From UBA8199 sp035358715 (GTDB taxonomy: Bacteria; Verrucomicrobiota; Verrucomicrobiia; Limisphaerales; UBA8199), in NCBI GenBank assembly GCA_035358715.1, contig DAOPPX010000007.1, positions 1 to 64,000 of the forward strand: a stretch of 64,000 bases of DNA, in the 5' to 3' direction. The translations under genes were made by a program, and so were the position numbers. Of this stretch, positions 18,494-27,869 are shown in pieces. How positions within the stretch are numbered: the stretch's first letter is position 1; each line of letters opens with the position of its first letter. Under the pieces are notes generated by a model. The model was not told where the DNA came from and did no database searches. It saw nothing but the letters and a program-made list of their open reading frames with translations.

Positions 18494-20128
18494 TCATGGC
18501 GGTGGAAGAGCTTCCCAAGTCTCCCAGTTCCCAATCCGCCAGCGGAGGACTTCGATTTGTCGCGGCGGAAGCTCGACCCACTTGATCACCTTCCGGACCA
18601 CTGCCGCTACGAAAAGGAGCATATCGGCGGCGGAATATGGGGTAAAGCTGAATTGGCACGCGTGATCCTGGCATTGGGCGTCATCCGGATTCGCGATGAT
18701 TCGGTTTTGGTAGAGAAAACGTCCGTCTGCCCCTTGACCGTGAAGGTCAACAAGCGTCTTGCTGCATCGGCGAGGTTGATAAACCAGGTGCCCGGCTTGA
18801 AGATTGGCCTCAACCCAAATGAAGCAGCAACTGCCGATCCCTCCACTGGCGCATATACGGGAAAGCGTCATATCCGTGTTAGTGTCACCCGTGGCGATGA
18901 TGTTAAATGCCGCAGCGTACTGGGATATCCTCGCGATTACTTCGGGATGTCTGGCATCTCTGCCATCATCGTCAATGGAGCTTTCTGGGAATCGGCGGAC
19001 GATGTGACCGCGCAAGGCTGCGGCTTTTGGCATCAACAGGGACGCCGTATCGAGGATATGTCGGGCGAGGTTCGTGGATTCGAAAACTTCCTTATCCACG
19101 AGCAGAAGCCGACGAATGCCAGACCGAGCGAGCATATCGGCAACGAAACTACCGACCGAACCGCAGCCGACAATGGCAACCGGGTAGTCCATAAGGTGTT
19201 TCCTCGCACCGCTGCCCTCGGCTCTGCTGACCAGCCGCTCTGTGCGCAGGTCGTCCACCGCGCGTTTTTGAAACGGAGATTGGTTCAATAAGGTGTTCAA
19301 CCCTTCTTGTATTTGCTGGGCGCCCTTCCTAACTCGGAGAGGGTTTTGAAAGAGCCCACCCAGCCACACCACGCCTTGTGACGTTTGACAACGGGCCAGG
19401 ACAAACAGGGTTATAAACTTGCCGTCTTGATTGCGCTCCGCTAGAAGCGCGGCAAGGACTGAACTACTCTGCTTCCAGGACTCCAGCCCGGCGAGGCATT
19501 CCACCGGACTCTCAACAAATCTTATCAGACGCTCCCGAGGAACATCCACAACCAGCCCCACTTGGTTCGGGATCTTTGCGGGCATCTGAGTGACAAGCTG
19601 TGACTTTCTGCCGCGGACCTCCGGCACAACATCCAGGTTTTCGACCGCGACAACGCAGCGTGTGTCCACGGTATTGTCTTTTAAGAACAGTGCGGGGTGG
19701 CTGAGAGTCGTCCAGTAAGCCTTCAGCTCGGTTTCGATCTCCGCTAGAGCCTGATCCACGGAGTATTCGCTCTCAAAGACCTTCTGCGCGATCTGCGCCA
19801 CCGCCTCGATTTGTTCCTTGGGCCTGTATGGATTTATGATACAACCCACAGGCAAAGTACAGATTTGTCCATCGCTGTTGACATGGGGGATCACGTGCGT
19901 GGGAATATTACCCGCAGTTAAGAATACCAACGGCGGTGCATCAGGGAATTCTTCGGGGAGATGAACGATTACCTCTTTGACAGACTTCCATCCGACTGGG
20001 AGCAGGTAGTGGTTTCCAGCACGCCTACGCAATGGATCGGGCAGTTCGGCAGCGTCGAGCGGAAGCAGTCTGGCTCCGCTTTGTTCTAGGAAGTGGGTGG
20101 CGTCATCCGTTTGGTAGAGCACTCCCAT
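18494..20128 (-). CDS. cap2: Cap2, CBASS E2-E1 ubiquitin-transfer-like protein
   Basis: In type II CBASS, Cap2 conjugates the C-terminus of the CD-NTase to targets and so primes it. Residues about 1-160 form an E2-like domain with the candidate active Cys90 in VNSDGQICTLP preceded by His82. Residues about 310-544 form a ThiF/E1 adenylation domain with the nucleotide loop GCGSVG (321-326), VDKEVFESTNLARHI and downstream cysteines near QCQDHACQF. A linker rich in secondary structure joins them. At 544 residues the length suits a fused E2-E1. The gene starts one base after the CD-NTase stop and overlaps cap3. It appears intact although its partner cap3 is broken. Confidence 0.9.
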   Translation of the reverse strand: MGVLYQTDDATHFLEQSGARLLPLDAAELPDPLRRRAGNHYLLPVGWKSVKEVIVHLPEEFPDAPPLVFLTAGNIPTHVIPHVNSDGQICTLPVGCIINPYRPKEQIEAVAQIAQKVFESEYSVDQALAEIETELKAYWTTLSHPALFLKDNTVDTRCVVAVENLDVVPEVRGRKSQLVTQMPAKIPNQVGLVVDVPRERLIRFVESPVECLAGLESWKQSSSVLAALLAERNQDGKFITLFVLARCQTSQGVVWLGGLFQNPLRVRKGAQQIQEGLNTLLNQSPFQKRAVDDLRTERLVSRAEGSGARKHLMDYPVAIVGCGSVGSFVADMLARSGIRRLLLVDKEVFESTNLARHILDTASLLMPKAAALRGHIVRRFPESSIDDDGRDARHPEVIARISQYAAAFNIIATGDTNTDMTLSRICASGGIGSCCFIWVEANLQAGHLVYQPRRCSKTLVDLHGQGADGRFLYQNRIIANPDDAQCQDHACQFSFTPYSAADMLLFVAAVVRKVIKWVELPPRQIEVLRWRIGNWETWEALPPP

Positions 20129-21106
20129 TTATGCCGCCTTGTCTGACTTGCCGATAATGGCGGGTGCGGTCCAGATTTTCTGGCCCTCGGATATGTCGCT
20201 GGGATCTGGTGCTGTGAACCGGTCCCCGAACAGTTCGCGCCAGATGCGTTGGGCAACCGCGACATCGGGTTCAGCGAGGGCTTTCCTCCCTTGGACAGAA
20301 ACCTCGTTGAGCTTGCCTATCAGATGGTTCAATCTCAAGGAGGCGTAGCTACCAAAGATGTCCTCGTGCGGGACCACAGGCCGAAGAATTGGCGCACCTG
20401 TTCGGCCCTGGTACGCCAGCACGCGATCTCGAATCGCCTCGGCTGTGTAAACGAACGCCCTGTCGTGGCGGTCCTCGACTTTTCTCGAGCATTCCAGGAT
20501 GGAAACGGTGAAATGAAACCCGCTCGGCATTTTCTGGCCTCCTTTGGTCCCCTGGTAATCCGACCAGCCCTTGAAGAGGCGCACAAGCGCGCGCACCTGT
20601 TCGTCTGTGTTAGCGTTGTAGTAATCGATGAAGCCCGCTTGGTCACTTTGCTTCCAACCCTCAACGCGGTGGGCGTATAACCTGCTCCCGTCACTCTTTT
20701 TGCGGTAAATGGCGAGGTCGATGTGATGAGCAGGGGTCCCTTCCGCTGCCTTATACCGCACCCGAACGCAAGTGTCCTTATGGGGCAGTGGAATTGTCGT
20801 CTGGCCCTCAACGGCCTGAGTAATCAAGTCGAACGCGTCGGAAACCGGAATATCCTGGTAATCCGGCCAATGAACAAGGTAAACGCCATGGTCCAAGTCG
20901 TAGTCCTCGGAAATCGGCCGGTTCTGAGTGTTAATCGCATAGGAGCCTTGCGACTCGTATTGCGAGATCTTCCTTCCATCCCTTTTGAATTGGTTGCTGA
21001 TTCGGTTGAGCAACGCGTCCCGGGATGTGCGGAGTTTGGCTTCTTGGGTGTCCACGAGGGCGATCGCGCCCAGGTAATCGAGAAATGATTGATGACAGTC
21101 GGCCAT
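20129..21106 (-). CDS. CD-NTase, CBASS cyclic-oligonucleotide synthase
   Basis: A 325-residue cGAS/DncV-like nucleotidyltransferase expected to make a cyclic di- or trinucleotide on phage sensing. The signature is intact: Gly54-Ser55 in ESQGSYAINT, metal-binding Asp70 and Asp72 in SEDYDLDHG, and the third Asp130 in HHIDLAIY. The C-terminal half is the helical part of the fold. The layout around GSY...T...D-x-D-x-G resembles DncV/CdnA-E type enzymes; the clade and product cannot be fixed by eye. It sits six bases after capV and one base before cap2, so the four genes form one operon. Confidence 0.92.
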   Translation of the reverse strand: MADCHQSFLDYLGAIALVDTQEAKLRTSRDALLNRISNQFKRDGRKISQYESQGSYAINTQNRPISEDYDLDHGVYLVHWPDYQDIPVSDAFDLITQAVEGQTTIPLPHKDTCVRVRYKAAEGTPAHHIDLAIYRKKSDGSRLYAHRVEGWKQSDQAGFIDYYNANTDEQVRALVRLFKGWSDYQGTKGGQKMPSGFHFTVSILECSRKVEDRHDRAFVYTAEAIRDRVLAYQGRTGAPILRPVVPHEDIFGSYASLRLNHLIGKLNEVSVQGRKALAEPDVAVAQRIWRELFGDRFTAPDPSDISEGQKIWTAPAIIGKSDKAA

Positions 21107-21112
21107 AGTTTT

Positions 21113-22188
21113 TCAATTATGGAGTGTAATTTTCTTGCGGACAGTTTCGAAAAAAGCACGGATGACCGGGTCGGTGGCCGCGGACTGTCCATCCTGCATG
21201 CCGTATCCCTCCAACGCCTTTAATTGGTGGGGGCGAGCATCTGCAAGGTTGAACGAAAGGAGTTCACTGTCCGGCGTGGAGTGGCTCTTACATGTTTTCG
21301 CATCGATTCGGCAGTAGTGCCGAAACGCCGGTGTGAATTCCTTAAAAATTGTCACCGCTCGTTCAGCGAGCGCAGTTTGTCCATCCATGAGGACGTTCAA
21401 AAGCGGGAGATTGTTCGCTTGCGGCATAGCCCATCCCCAAATGGAGCGGTCTAATTTCACGCTGTGGGAAAACCAGCCCTTACGAAACCCTTGGGGCGAT
21501 CCGTAATTGCCGAGCGATAATACGGCCAGTTCGGCGAATTCGTTCCGCTTGCTTGCGGGGCCGACAAATACCCTGAATGCCTCGAAGACGCCCAGGAGTG
21601 TCGGGTTGTTGGCGACCATGCCTCCATCGGCGTACAGGCCGTTCTTGATGTCGGGTGCAGGGAGGATGGGGAAGAACGTCGGCGCTGCGGCCGAGGCCAA
21701 AGCGATGTCGGCCATCCGGGCGTTACCGTCATAATAATCCTTGGAATGTCTGGTTTTGAAAACGCGCGGCGTGTAATTGCCGAGGTTCGTAACCGGGATC
21801 AGAAGGTAGTTTTGGGATTCGGAGAACTTGCGGTCACCAAGCAGATCCTCGACCGCTGCACGGAGGGCTTGGTTGTCATATCGAGAGGATAGCAAGAATT
21901 GGCGGACGGTGAGCACTGCCTGGTATAGTCTGTTTTGATCCTTGAATATCTGTGGGCCTTTACCAGGTAGGTCTCGGCAATTTCGTCGCACGTGCGTCCG
22001 GCGGCAAGACCCAACGCAATAAGCGCGCCGGTTGATGTCCCGCAGATCAGATCGAAGTATTCGCCTAGCCGACTGTGCCCTTCAATCCTGGCGAGCGCGT
22101 GTTCAAGCTCGCGGAGCATCGCTGCGGTGTACACGCCCTTGATGCCACCGCCGTCGATAGAAAGGACCTTGAAAACGCTGGGACTCAT
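21113..22188 (-). pseudogene. capV: CapV-type patatin phospholipase effector, frameshifted
   Basis: CapV is the CBASS effector that degrades membrane phospholipid when the cyclic nucleotide binds. The frame from ATG 22188 has the oxyanion loop DGGGIKG and nucleophile Ser52 in GTSTGALI. It then runs off near 21957, where the sequence AAGGCCCA lacks one G. The following frame resumes directly with KGPQIFKDQNRLYQAV and includes the catalytic Asp in DGGMVANNP. A single-base deletion in a G/C run therefore separates the Ser and Asp of one active site. Real mutation and assembly error are both possible; with intact sequence this would be a normal capV of about 358 residues, first in the CBASS operon. 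Confidence 0.85.
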
Positions 22189-22280
22189 GAGGCGACAGCG
22201 GTCCATTCAATCGTTTTAATTTCGGCATTCATCGTCATTCGAGTTCCTTTCGATCCAGGGATTACCCACTTCATCCTGAT

Positions 22281-24335
22281 TTACTCCACCAACCCCTTCA
22301 AAACCGCGTCTTTCGGGTCCGCGTAAAACTCGATGCTGATTTTAGTCGCCAACTCGTCCGGCAACTCAAACAACTGCCGCCGGGCTGAAATCGGCATCAG
22401 CAGCGTCGCCGCCCCTTTCTCGACCGCCAATTCTGCCACCGCCACCGGGTTCGGAATCATCTCCACCGAGCCGCCCAGGTTCAGAGCGCCAACCACAATG
22501 AGCCCCCCTTTCACGCTTCGCTCTATCAGCGCCCCGCACAAAGCCACCAACACCCCGAGCCCCAGCCCGTGGCCGGAGCTGTCCGCGTCCATAGCGCGCA
22601 GTTGCACAGAGAATTCGTGCGCTCGCGGGTCGCGATCTCCCACCAACTCCTTTGCCCGTGTGTAAATGTTCTGCTCCCCGTACCGCACGCTCTCGCGAAA
22701 CGCTGGCGACACAGGTGCATTCAAGATTCTCACCCCATTGCCAGGTCCGACTGTTGCTTCCAACCGATACAACGCCGGCGCGGCCTCACCCCCGCCGGGG
22801 CTGATTGTCCACACCTGCCCGGGTGGCAGCGGGTCGCTCTCAATCCGATTTTCGCTGTGCAGCTCAGGCGTCGAGACGAACTGCTCCACCCCGTCTACGC
22901 CAAGGTGATAGCTGAAGTGCGTATTCCGAAATTCCGTCCGCAGAATCCGCTTTTGCTGCTCCTTCACCCGCCGCCGGGACTCCAGCGCCAGCCGCACAAC
23001 CACTTCCAGCTCTGCATCCGGTATCTGCATCGCCGGGTCCGGATACAGCAGCTTGATCAACCCGCTCACCGTTTTGTTCACCGCCTCGATGTCGCGCCCG
23101 CTCAGCGCACCGCCCCAGTTCACGCGGCTTTGCAGGGCTGAGACGCGGCTCCCCAGGCGCAGCCGGTCCCAGCACTCCGCCAGGAAATCGCTCACCAAGC
23201 CAAAGTGCCCAGTCAGGTGCTCGCGCGCGCTCACCTTCGGAAAATCCCACCCCGGCACATAGCAGTGCAGGCGGTCCATGAAGGCCGTGTCGGCCCGCAT
23301 CTCTGGCGGCAGCGGGCTCAGCAAATGCCCGATCCGTTGCTGCTGCTCCACGTCCACCTCGAAGTTCCCCACCATCACCAGGCTCCCAAACGCCCGGATG
23401 CTCTCCTTCCCCCGCGAGAATTCGCCCGAGGCCATGTACCCTTTCATGATGTTCACCCCGTCCTTTTGGTCGAACGAGATGCCCGACACTTCATCGAAGC
23501 ACACCACGTCGTAATGGCACACCAGGCCCCGCTGGCCGCTCGCGTTATTCACGAACATCTTCGCCACCGTCGCCTTCCCCCCCGAAATAAGGTGCGAGTA
23601 CGGCGAAATCTGCTGATACAGATGGCTCTTGCCGGTCCCGCGCGGCCCCAACTCCACCATGTTGAAGTTGCGCTCCACAAAAGGAATCATCCGCAACACG
23701 CTCACCCATTTCGCCCGCTCGGATAGCGACGCCGGCTCAAGGCCGATGGACCGCAGCAGAAAATCCATCCACTCCGTGAGGCTGAACTTTCGCCGCCCTT
23801 CCTCCAGAGTTTCCAGCACATCCGGCTTCGACAGTTGGATCGGCCGCAGGCTCTCAATCGCAAACGGCCGCCCGCTCTTTTCCTCTGCGATAGCCGCGTC
23901 ATACGTCAGCGTGACTTCAGCGTAGAACCCATCCGTCAGCATCCGCTCGTTATCGTGGACCAGCTTGTCCTCGATCCGCACGTCCCTCAGTGCGAGGCTC
24001 GGCAGCTCCGCCAGGAAGCAATCGTTCTTCGCATCCAGGCGCGCCTTGATGATGTCAATCAGCTTCACCGACCCCTTTTCCCGCGCCCGCGCCTTGAACA
24101 GTTCCTCCTCCCCCGTCCGCACCGTGCGGTCCTTCAACTGCCGCTCGACAATCTGCAAGCCCTCCTCGATCTCCTTTTCCTCAGTCGTTGCGCAGTAGCG
24201 CCCCAGGAGGAACTCCACCACGTAGGTCGGCACCGGATATTGCCGGCTGTACTTTCGCACCAGGTCCTTGCGCACCAGGTAACCCTGAAATGCCGCCGAA
24301 CCCAGTTTGTCCAAATGGTCCATCGTCATGCTCAT
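22281..24335 (-). CDS. brxL: BrxL, BREX Lon-like AAA+ protein
   Basis: Last gene of the BREX operon. I take the ATG at 24335 (MSMTMDHLDKLGS), which overlaps the pglZ stop as ATGA; the longer frame adds 11 residues. The protein of about 684 residues has an N-terminal helical domain, an AAA+ core with ELGPRGTGKSHLYQ (Walker A-like) and VVCFDEVSGI (Walker B), and a C-terminal Lon-protease-like domain (MDADSSGHGLGLGVLVAL, GLIVVGALNLGGSVE). In type 1 BREX, BrxL is a DNA-translocating, phage-restricting component. The 92-bp gap to capV on the same strand means CBASS may be read through from BREX. Confidence 0.93.
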   Translation of the reverse strand: MSMTMDHLDKLGSAAFQGYLVRKDLVRKYSRQYPVPTYVVEFLLGRYCATTEEKEIEEGLQIVERQLKDRTVRTGEEELFKARAREKGSVKLIDIIKARLDAKNDCFLAELPSLALRDVRIEDKLVHDNERMLTDGFYAEVTLTYDAAIAEEKSGRPFAIESLRPIQLSKPDVLETLEEGRRKFSLTEWMDFLLRSIGLEPASLSERAKWVSVLRMIPFVERNFNMVELGPRGTGKSHLYQQISPYSHLISGGKATVAKMFVNNASGQRGLVCHYDVVCFDEVSGISFDQKDGVNIMKGYMASGEFSRGKESIRAFGSLVMVGNFEVDVEQQQRIGHLLSPLPPEMRADTAFMDRLHCYVPGWDFPKVSAREHLTGHFGLVSDFLAECWDRLRLGSRVSALQSRVNWGGALSGRDIEAVNKTVSGLIKLLYPDPAMQIPDAELEVVVRLALESRRRVKEQQKRILRTEFRNTHFSYHLGVDGVEQFVSTPELHSENRIESDPLPPGQVWTISPGGGEAAPALYRLEATVGPGNGVRILNAPVSPAFRESVRYGEQNIYTRAKELVGDRDPRAHEFSVQLRAMDADSSGHGLGLGVLVALCGALIERSVKGGLIVVGALNLGGSVEMIPNPVAVAELAVEKGAATLLMPISARRQLFELPDELATKISIEFYADPKDAVLKGLVE

Positions 24336-26716
24336 GCTTCGCCTCCAATAATCGTTGCCTTCTTGCAAAGAATCCGCCCGGTCGCATCAAACACCACCAG
24401 GCTCGTCGCCGTGCCCGCGAGGTTCTCATCCTCCACCAGCAACCCCGCCTTTCCTTCCGCGTCGAACGCCCTGGCTTCCGTCACCGTCGTCTTTGGGTCG
24501 TTCGGCTTTGACCGCAAATCCGCAAACACGCCTTCCGCCGCCGGCTTGATCACCACGCGGCACCGCAGCCCAAACCACTGCACATGGTCAATCATCACCA
24601 CGACCTGTTTGCCCTGCGTCCCGCTGCTGAATGTCAGGTCCGGCACCACGCATTCCTGCGGGCTAAGACCCCCATGCGTGTACTCTGTCCCTGCAGCAAA
24701 GCAGTAAGCGCCCGGAGCATAGGCCACCGCCTGCCGTGCATCCCAAAACCAGCCCGCTGCCGGCACGTCTGCCTGCGCACCCTCCCGGATGACCGCGCAC
24801 CGTGCCCAGCGGCACTCCGTCATGTACTTCTTCAGCGGCAGGGCCGGCAAACCGCCCGGTGCCAGCAACCAACCGTGGTCCGTCACCACCCGCACCTTGC
24901 GCCATCCGGCCTCCAGCAGATGCAGAACGCGGTCCAGCACCAGGTTGAGCTGCTCGTCAATCTGGCCGGCCAGCTTCCCTTGCAGCTTGTGCCCCAACGA
25001 ATCAAACTCGCCGTACTCCGACCACGCCCGCGCGTCCTCACCCACCGGCAGGCCCGCGTCGAGCCCGTGCAAAATCTGGTAGCCTTTGCCGGCTATCGCC
25101 TCCCGCAGCCGTTCCGCCGTCACCGGCCTGCGCGCCTCTTCCAATACCGGGCAGAAATACTCCCCCGCTTGCTCTCCCAGTATCATCCCCGCCGCCGGCG
25201 TGACCGCCGGCTTCGCCGTCGGCGTCACTGTCGGCAGCGCCGCCCACCGATAGCCCTCTTCAGCGCTCAACTGCCGCTCGTGCGCCTTTGCCAACAGCCG
25301 CTGCGCCACATCGAACCGCAGGCCATCCACAAACAGCAGGCACTCGCCCGGCTCCGCTGCCACCATTTGGTCCTTCAACGCCTCGCTGCTCGGCAATGGC
25401 GATTTCTTCGCCGCCGCCTGGAAATTGCGCGCCGTGTCATCCAGCCAGCCCAAATACAAGGTCCTCACCGCGGCCTGGACCGCTGCCAAATCATCCTCAC
25501 TCTTGACCGCCGCCAGCGCCCGCAACACGGCGTCGTCAGCCCGGTAGCCGCTCTTCACGTAGCCGTTGGCAATCGCATCCGGCGAATCCCCCGTCAACGG
25601 TGCCCCCGTTTGCTCCGCCAGGGTCTTCAGCGGTTCCAAAGCCAGCGCCAAAGGACTTAGCCCCATCCGTGCCCACACCCAGCCGCGTCGCTCCCCGTGC
25701 TGCCGGTCCAAATCCAGCACCGCCGCCCGGCCTTCCGCCGGCGTAAGCCGCTCCAGTCCCCGCAGCGCCCGGCGCAGCGCACCTTCATCCTTCTCGTTCT
25801 CATCCGGCCACGAATCCCGCTGTACGAACAAGTCCCCCGGCCTTGCCCGGCGCAGCGCTGCAGGAATACCCGGATACAAAGCCGGTGATTCCGTGAATCG
25901 GCGCCACACGTCCACCCAGGGCCCTTTCCGCAGCCCCAGCCGCTCCGCCGCAACCAGGTCCCCGTCGGCCACTGGGTCCAGCCGAAACTCGTCACGGCAC
26001 CGCGAACAGAACGCCGACCAATGCGCCGTGTCCCAGCCGGCCCGCGTGCCCGCCGCGTCACTAATCCACACCAACAGGTCCCGGACCGTGTCCCCGACCA
26101 TTAGCCGGTCGAAATCCTCCGCCTCCAATTTGTGCCCGCGCAACGTCGCAATAGGTGTTGTAGCCAATGCCTCCAACGCGCCCAACAACGCGCTCCGCGT
26201 CTTCTGGTCTCGCCCCAACTCCAAACCGAGCCCGCCGTTCTCCGACATCAGGAACGCCTCCAGCGTCCAGTCCTTCCCGTTCACCTGTGTCCAGACCACC
26301 CCGCGGTACTGCAGCTCGACCAGCGGCTTCAGCTCGTCCGGACACTCTTCCGGCGAACGGAGTAACTGCCTGCTCATTCCCGGCAAATATAAGACCGGCA
26401 CCGCTGCCTTCTTTTCCCCTCGCCCATCTGGTGGGAGAGGGGCCGGGGGTGAGGGAATCGGCAACGCTCCATCCACAATGCACCGCATCCAAATCGCCGG
26501 CCCGGTCCGCTCTTCAGGGATGTAATCACCCAGCGTCAGCAACTCCGGCACCAGCCCGCGCAGCCGCTTCGCGACGGGCCGCCACTCCCCCTCCGCATCG
26601 GTCCACAGAACGGCCGCCGGCGCCACCGAGTCGCCCGAATTATAGCGCGTCGCCCCGGCCAGGCTCTCTTTGACCGCCTCAATAAACGTCACTGCTCTTT
26701 CCACCGCGTCACTCAT
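24332..26716 (-). CDS. pglZ: PglZ, BREX alkaline-phosphatase-superfamily protein
   Basis: I choose ATG 26716 (MSDAVERAVTFIEAVKESL). The frame is open for 88 more codons upstream, but those residues are out of character and overlap the preceding gene. The roughly 794-residue product shows the PglZ phosphatase-like core in its C-terminal half: LLFVDGLRFDVAQRLL (metal Asp) and VRVVTDHGWLLAPGGLP (Asp-His). A long N-terminal region is of the kind that contacts other BREX subunits. PglZ is needed for both methylation and phage exclusion. It begins five bases after the ArdC/ImmA-like gene and is coupled to brxL. Confidence 0.93.
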   Translation of the reverse strand: MSDAVERAVTFIEAVKESLAGATRYNSGDSVAPAAVLWTDAEGEWRPVAKRLRGLVPELLTLGDYIPEERTGPAIWMRCIVDGALPIPSPPAPLPPDGRGEKKAAVPVLYLPGMSRQLLRSPEECPDELKPLVELQYRGVVWTQVNGKDWTLEAFLMSENGGLGLELGRDQKTRSALLGALEALATTPIATLRGHKLEAEDFDRLMVGDTVRDLLVWISDAAGTRAGWDTAHWSAFCSRCRDEFRLDPVADGDLVAAERLGLRKGPWVDVWRRFTESPALYPGIPAALRRARPGDLFVQRDSWPDENEKDEGALRRALRGLERLTPAEGRAAVLDLDRQHGERRGWVWARMGLSPLALALEPLKTLAEQTGAPLTGDSPDAIANGYVKSGYRADDAVLRALAAVKSEDDLAAVQAAVRTLYLGWLDDTARNFQAAAKKSPLPSSEALKDQMVAAEPGECLLFVDGLRFDVAQRLLAKAHERQLSAEEGYRWAALPTVTPTAKPAVTPAAGMILGEQAGEYFCPVLEEARRPVTAERLREAIAGKGYQILHGLDAGLPVGEDARAWSEYGEFDSLGHKLQGKLAGQIDEQLNLVLDRVLHLLEAGWRKVRVVTDHGWLLAPGGLPALPLKKYMTECRWARCAVIREGAQADVPAAGWFWDARQAVAYAPGAYCFAAGTEYTHGGLSPQECVVPDLTFSSGTQGKQVVVMIDHVQWFGLRCRVVIKPAAEGVFADLRSKPNDPKTTVTEARAFDAEGKAGLLVEDENLAGTATSLVVFDATGRILCKKATIIGGEA

Positions 26717-26721
26717 CTTAG

Positions 26722-27846
26722 TCACACTTCCTCCCGCCCCGTGCCGGGGCGGCGCTCGCGTCGCACCCCCAAGGTTTCCTTCGCCATTTTCTCCAGGCGC
26801 CCAGCCGTCTTGGCCACCAGGTCCAGCGACACGGTTTTCGGCATCGGATCGTTGCCTAGATGACGCGACACGTAACGGGCGCTTGCCCCCTTCAGGCCAA
26901 ATCGTGAAGACGCGATGAACGCCGTCGCCTCGGCCTCGATCTCCACCGTCCGGTGGTTCAATTCTTTGCGACTGGGCCACCAGTGATCCTTGTCGCTGCC
27001 AAGATGACCAAGGTAAATGTGCGCCAGTTCATGACACAGCACTCCGAACCGGCTCGGCTCATCCAGTTGGTCATGAATGGCGATACGCATCTTCCATCCG
27101 CCCTCTCCGGCCGCGATCGTCGCGAACCCCGCGTTGCTGCTGGACAACATCTTGAAGTCCACCCGGATCCTGTCATGAACCCTGGCGTTTTCCACCATTC
27201 GCCCCAGCCACTCCGGCTTCCACGCGCCCTCGAACTTCGCGAACTCGGTCACTTCCTTCGGAAGCGGCTTGCCCTCCGTCTGGTCCAGGTCATACACCAG
27301 CATCACCGGGTGCCTCGTCGCGAGAATCAGCATCGGACGCGCGTCTTCCTTCAGCCGCCGCTCAAACCGCCTGTGCCAATCCGGTTCGGTCGCATAAAAA
27401 CTGCACGTCGGATTTTGCAGCCGCACCAGCATGTTATTGAACGGCGCATAGTCCCGGAACGACCCCATGAAGTTGACCATGTCCTGAAACTCCGCGCTGC
27501 CCCGGTAGGCCTTGCTCTGCTGCAGCAACGAATCAATGGTGGATGCAATTTCCTTCTCCGGTGCCCCCGCGCCACGCAAAGCCGCGGCCAGGTCCTCCGA
27601 CGCCCGCACGGAACCGCAATACGACCGCCAGGAACCCACCATGTCTTTGTCCTGCGCCAGACCCTCCAGGACAGCCAGCAAGTCCCAACGGGCCTTCAGG
27701 CCAACCTTCGTTTCCACTTCCGACACCAGCTCCCACGCTGACGGCTGCCGGCCCGCCCCAAGCAGCGCCAACACCACAGCTTTCACTGCCCCGTCTTGGC
27801 TCGACTGGAGCGGAAGTTGCTCCTGCTTTGGTCGTTCGTCGCTCAT
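26722..27846 (-). CDS. ArdC/ImmA-like zinc metallopeptidase embedded in BREX
   Basis: A 374-residue protein inserted between pglX and pglZ. The C-terminal half has a zinc-peptidase motif, His272-Glu-Leu-Ala-His276 in CHELAHIYLGHL, followed by TVEIEAEATAFI, which supplies the third ligand in ImmA/IrrE and ArdC-type enzymes. Residues about 119-165 (MVNFMGSFRDYAPFNNML, LVRLQNPTCSFY) match the ArdC N-terminal domain, a single-stranded-DNA-binding antirestriction fold. Residues 1-110 are helical and unknown. The 23-bp and 5-bp spacings place it firmly in the operon. It is not one of the core BREX genes. It may act as a repressor-cleaving or phage-protein-cleaving accessory, or guard against self-restriction (inference). 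Confidence 0.8.
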   Translation of the reverse strand: MSDERPKQEQLPLQSSQDGAVKAVVLALLGAGRQPSAWELVSEVETKVGLKARWDLLAVLEGLAQDKDMVGSWRSYCGSVRASEDLAAALRGAGAPEKEIASTIDSLLQQSKAYRGSAEFQDMVNFMGSFRDYAPFNNMLVRLQNPTCSFYATEPDWHRRFERRLKEDARPMLILATRHPVMLVYDLDQTEGKPLPKEVTEFAKFEGAWKPEWLGRMVENARVHDRIRVDFKMLSSSNAGFATIAAGEGGWKMRIAIHDQLDEPSRFGVLCHELAHIYLGHLGSDKDHWWPSRKELNHRTVEIEAEATAFIASSRFGLKGASARYVSRHLGNDPMPKTVSLDLVAKTAGRLEKMAKETLGVRRERRPGTGREEV

Positions 27847-27869
27847 CGCTCAATCCGTGACATCCCCGC

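Larger units (their letters stand above)
16306..18497 (-). pseudogene. cap3: cap3 (CBASS JAB/JAMM deconjugase), split by an IS1380-type element
   Basis: Cap3 is the isopeptidase of type II CBASS that removes the CD-NTase from its conjugation targets. The 5' part (18497-18386) and the 3' part (16658-16306) are separated by an insertion sequence. Removing the IS and one CTAG copy restores a single 154-codon frame. It has Glu32 in ALETGG, the JAMM motif His95-Thr-His97 in GEWHTHPEP, and Ser105 and Asp108 in PSGKD, all metal or catalytic positions. Its ATG overlaps the cap2 stop (ATGA), as expected for cap2-cap3 coupling. The insertion falls at codon 37-38, so the protein is lost unless the IS excises precisely. 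Confidence 0.9.

Noticed and set aside
25566..26525. A 319-codon plus-strand open frame
   Set aside because: Antisense to pglZ and dominated by Ser/Pro/Arg; not a gene.
26717..26980. N-terminal extension of PglZ upstream of 26716
   Set aside because: The 88 extra residues overlap the ArdC/ImmA-like gene and are low-complexity; the ATG at 26716 directly follows that gene.
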